From the IMG/VR virus record IMGVR_UViG_3300022911_000006, positions 1 through 47,085 of that record: a DNA stretch of 47,085 nucleotides, one strand, 5' to 3'. Of this stretch, positions 45,349 to 47,085 are shown piece by piece. Numbering within the stretch: the first letter of the stretch is position 1; each line of letters opens with the position of its first letter. This DNA comes from a virus. Made by a program: the position numbers and the translations under genes. The notes beneath the pieces were generated by a model. The model saw nothing but the letters and a program-made list of their open reading frames with translations. It was not told where the DNA came from and did no database searches.

Positions 45349-47085
45349 ATGGATTCAATTCAGGTCGACTCACGCAAAACGGTATTCCATCGTCCACTGC
45401 AGGCTATTCCTTATTCCGACAAGACACCGGAATGGTTCCAGCAGAACGTGGAGCACCTCATACAGAAAGCCAATTTCAACTTCGGCTCTGATATGACGAG
45501 TCGAAAGGATCTGAAGATGCTCTACGGAGTATACAACAACCAGTTCCCGACCGAATGGTTCAAGCACGTGACCGACCCGCTGAGCGCCAAGAAGCCACAA
45601 CACAAAGCATTCCCTGCCAAGATAAGACCAGTAACCATGCTCAGGACGAACATCGACCTGTTGCTTGGTGAATATCCCCGCCGTCCTTTCATCTACAACG
45701 TATCCAATCTCGGTGATACTGGCTATAGCCGGTACATGGAGAGTATGCAGAAGACAGCTCGCCAGACACTGGAAGCACATTTCCTGCAAGCAGCTATCGA
45801 GGAGATGCAGGCGCAGGGCCAGGAGATAACTCCCGAGCAGATGCAGCAGATGCAGCAAGAACCGCCAGTACCGGAAATAGTGAAGGCGGAGTTCCAGAGT
45901 TCTTACAAGGATGCCATGGCCATCAAGGGACAGAAGTATCTCAAGCGTGTCATCCGTGAACACGAGGTGAGACGCAAAATGCACAAGATGTTCAAGGACT
46001 GGCTGATCACCGGCGAGACCTACTCGTACAAATCTGTCGAGAACAATTCACTTATCTATAACCGCATCTCTCCACTCTGTTTGGACTACGACAAGTCCCA
46101 CTCTTCTGACTTTATCGAGGATGGTGAATGGGCCGTGTACCAGGACTGGGTAACGCTCTCCGACGTAGTGGACAGGTTCTACCACGTACTGAAAGAAAAG
46201 CACGTGCATGAGCTGGAGAAGCGTGCCATATATTCCACACCGACCGCCTTTTTCAATTACCTGCGTGACCACGTGACCCTGCAAGACAGGTTCACCAAGA
46301 TACCGATCTATCACACAGTATGGAAAGGCCGTAAGAAGATAGGCTTCCTGAGCTATCTTGACATGGAGACATTCCAGTATGTGGAAGACGTAGTGGATGA
46401 GGATTACATTGTTGACCGTGCCAAGGGTGAGCAGATAGAATGGCGCTGGGTGAATGAGGTATACGAGGGCTGGAGACTGCACGATGACATATACTGTAAC
46501 CTGCAGGCTTGCGATATCCAGCGCAACGAGATGAATAACCTCAGTACCTGCAAGCTGCCTTACAACGGGCGCAAGTACTCTGACACGCACTCTACCAACA
46601 TATCAATACTCGAGATAGGAATACCGTTCCAGATCCTGTATATCGTTACGATGTACACCCTGGAGAAGACCATCGCCAAGTCCAAGGGTAAGATAGCGCT
46701 GTTCGACAAGAAGACCATTCCCACCGACGGGGACTGGGATGAGGAGAAGTTCTTCTATTACGGTGAGGCACTGGGCTATGCTCTTATCGACCGGTCTCAA
46801 CCCGGCGTCGACAAGACCATGAACCAGTACCATGTACTGGACTTGTCTCTCTTCGACCAGATCAAGCAGCTAATCGAGCTGATGGAATCTTTCAAGCAAC
46901 AGTGGGACGATATCATTGGTATCACCCGTCAGCGCAAAGGACAGACCTATTCATCCGACGGGCAAGGAGTCAATGAGCGTTCCGTGTTCCAGTCTACTGT
47001 CATCACCGATATGATCTTCCTGGGCTTTGAAGAGTTCACCGAACGGGAACTACAGGGCCTGATGGATCTCTCGCAGTTCACTACC
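45349..47085 (+). CDS. Portal protein (partial, runs off the window)
   Basis: At least 579 residues from ATG 45349, open to the end. The order (HLIQKANFNFGSDMTSRKDLKMLYGVYNN, PRRPFIYNVSN, a Gln/Glu-rich coiled arm EEMQAQGQEITPEQMQQMQQEP at about 162-183, then a long helical/beta core with GIPFQILYIVTMYTLEKT) fits portal proteins of crAss-like phages in position and composition. The portal forms the dodecameric ring through which TerL drives DNA. The C-terminal part lies outside the window. Confidence 0.85.
   Translation, partial: MDSIQVDSRKTVFHRPLQAIPYSDKTPEWFQQNVEHLIQKANFNFGSDMTSRKDLKMLYGVYNNQFPTEWFKHVTDPLSAKKPQHKAFPAKIRPVTMLRTNIDLLLGEYPRRPFIYNVSNLGDTGYSRYMESMQKTARQTLEAHFLQAAIEEMQAQGQEITPEQMQQMQQEPPVPEIVKAEFQSSYKDAMAIKGQKYLKRVIREHEVRRKMHKMFKDWLITGETYSYKSVENNSLIYNRISPLCLDYDKSHSSDFIEDGEWAVYQDWVTLSDVVDRFYHVLKEKHVHELEKRAIYSTPTAFFNYLRDHVTLQDRFTKIPIYHTVWKGRKKIGFLSYLDMETFQYVEDVVDEDYIVDRAKGEQIEWRWVNEVYEGWRLHDDIYCNLQACDIQRNEMNNLSTCKLPYNGRKYSDTHSTNISILEIGIPFQILYIVTMYTLEKTIAKSKGKIALFDKKTIPTDGDWDEEKFFYYGEALGYALIDRSQPGVDKTMNQYHVLDLSLFDQIKQLIELMESFKQQWDDIIGITRQRKGQTYSSDGQGVNERSVFQSTVITDMIFLGFEEFTERELQGLMDLSQFTT

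Noticed and set aside
45370-46833. Several long minus-strand frames opposite the portal gene
   Set aside because: Shadows of the portal reading frame with His/Leu/Val-rich translations and no leader elements.
1-47085. CRISPR array, integrase, transposase or insertion sequence
   Set aside because: Looked for regularly spaced repeats, terminal inverted repeats and tyrosine/serine recombinase motifs; none seen.

Overview
This window looks like part of the genome of a crAss-like phage (Crassvirales, tailed phage of Bacteroidota). Several things point that way. There are two oppositely oriented gene blocks. The replication set is PolA-type DNA polymerase, TOPRIM primase, DnaB-type helicase, two further helicases, ATP-dependent ligase and FEN nuclease. 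It also carries rIIA and rIIB relatives, ThyX, a RepL-like initiator, a small protein of the crAss001_48 type, and an IHF-like gene directly ahead of the large terminase and portal. The promoters fit a Bacteroidota host: the best ones read TTG/TTTG, 19-21 bp, then TATATTTG, and Shine-Dalgarno sequences are mostly absent. GC content looks close to the high forties. The family assignment is inference from gene content; no search was run.

Layout. (1) Positions 1-1813, plus strand: the tail end of the late block, with a probable structural protein, a small helical protein, a tiny two-helix membrane protein and a small Cys-rich protein. (2) A convergent switch point with a terminator at 1843-1868. 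(3) Positions 1856-39141, minus strand: the long early/middle block. Reading from its start near 39.1 kb, it begins with an abundant-looking Ala-tailed protein and a RepL-like initiator. About 20 small accessory genes follow, among them a Pth2-like protein, an Acb2-like anti-CBASS candidate, MazG-like and YkgJ-like proteins, two tRNAs and DNA ligase. Nucleotide metabolism and replication come last: Dcd, PolA, dNMP kinase, ThyX, Dda-like helicase, SF2 helicase, DnaB, Sak4-like ATPase, primase, rIIA/rIIB, resolvase-like nuclease and FEN. (4) A 470 bp divergent intergenic region at 39142-39612. (5) Positions 39613-47085, plus strand: the start of the late block, with a crAss001_48-like protein, a spanin-like protein, a RecB-like nuclease, a DEDDh exonuclease, an IHF-like protein, a putative small terminase, TerL and the portal, which runs off the window.

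Noteworthy points. A canonical 73-nt tRNA has anticodon UCA, which reads UGA, and lies next to a Pth2-like gene, yet the phage uses TGA as an ordinary stop. Unusually large, structured non-coding gaps are scattered through the accessory part of the early block; several contain long closed helices just upstream of gene starts. Gene starts on both strands share a composite element: a -7-like box, then TCACCC, then TAAAC. A heptamer, CAGTACC/GGTACTG (halves of the palindrome CAGTACCGGTACTG), is heavily over-represented in all codon frames and also between genes.
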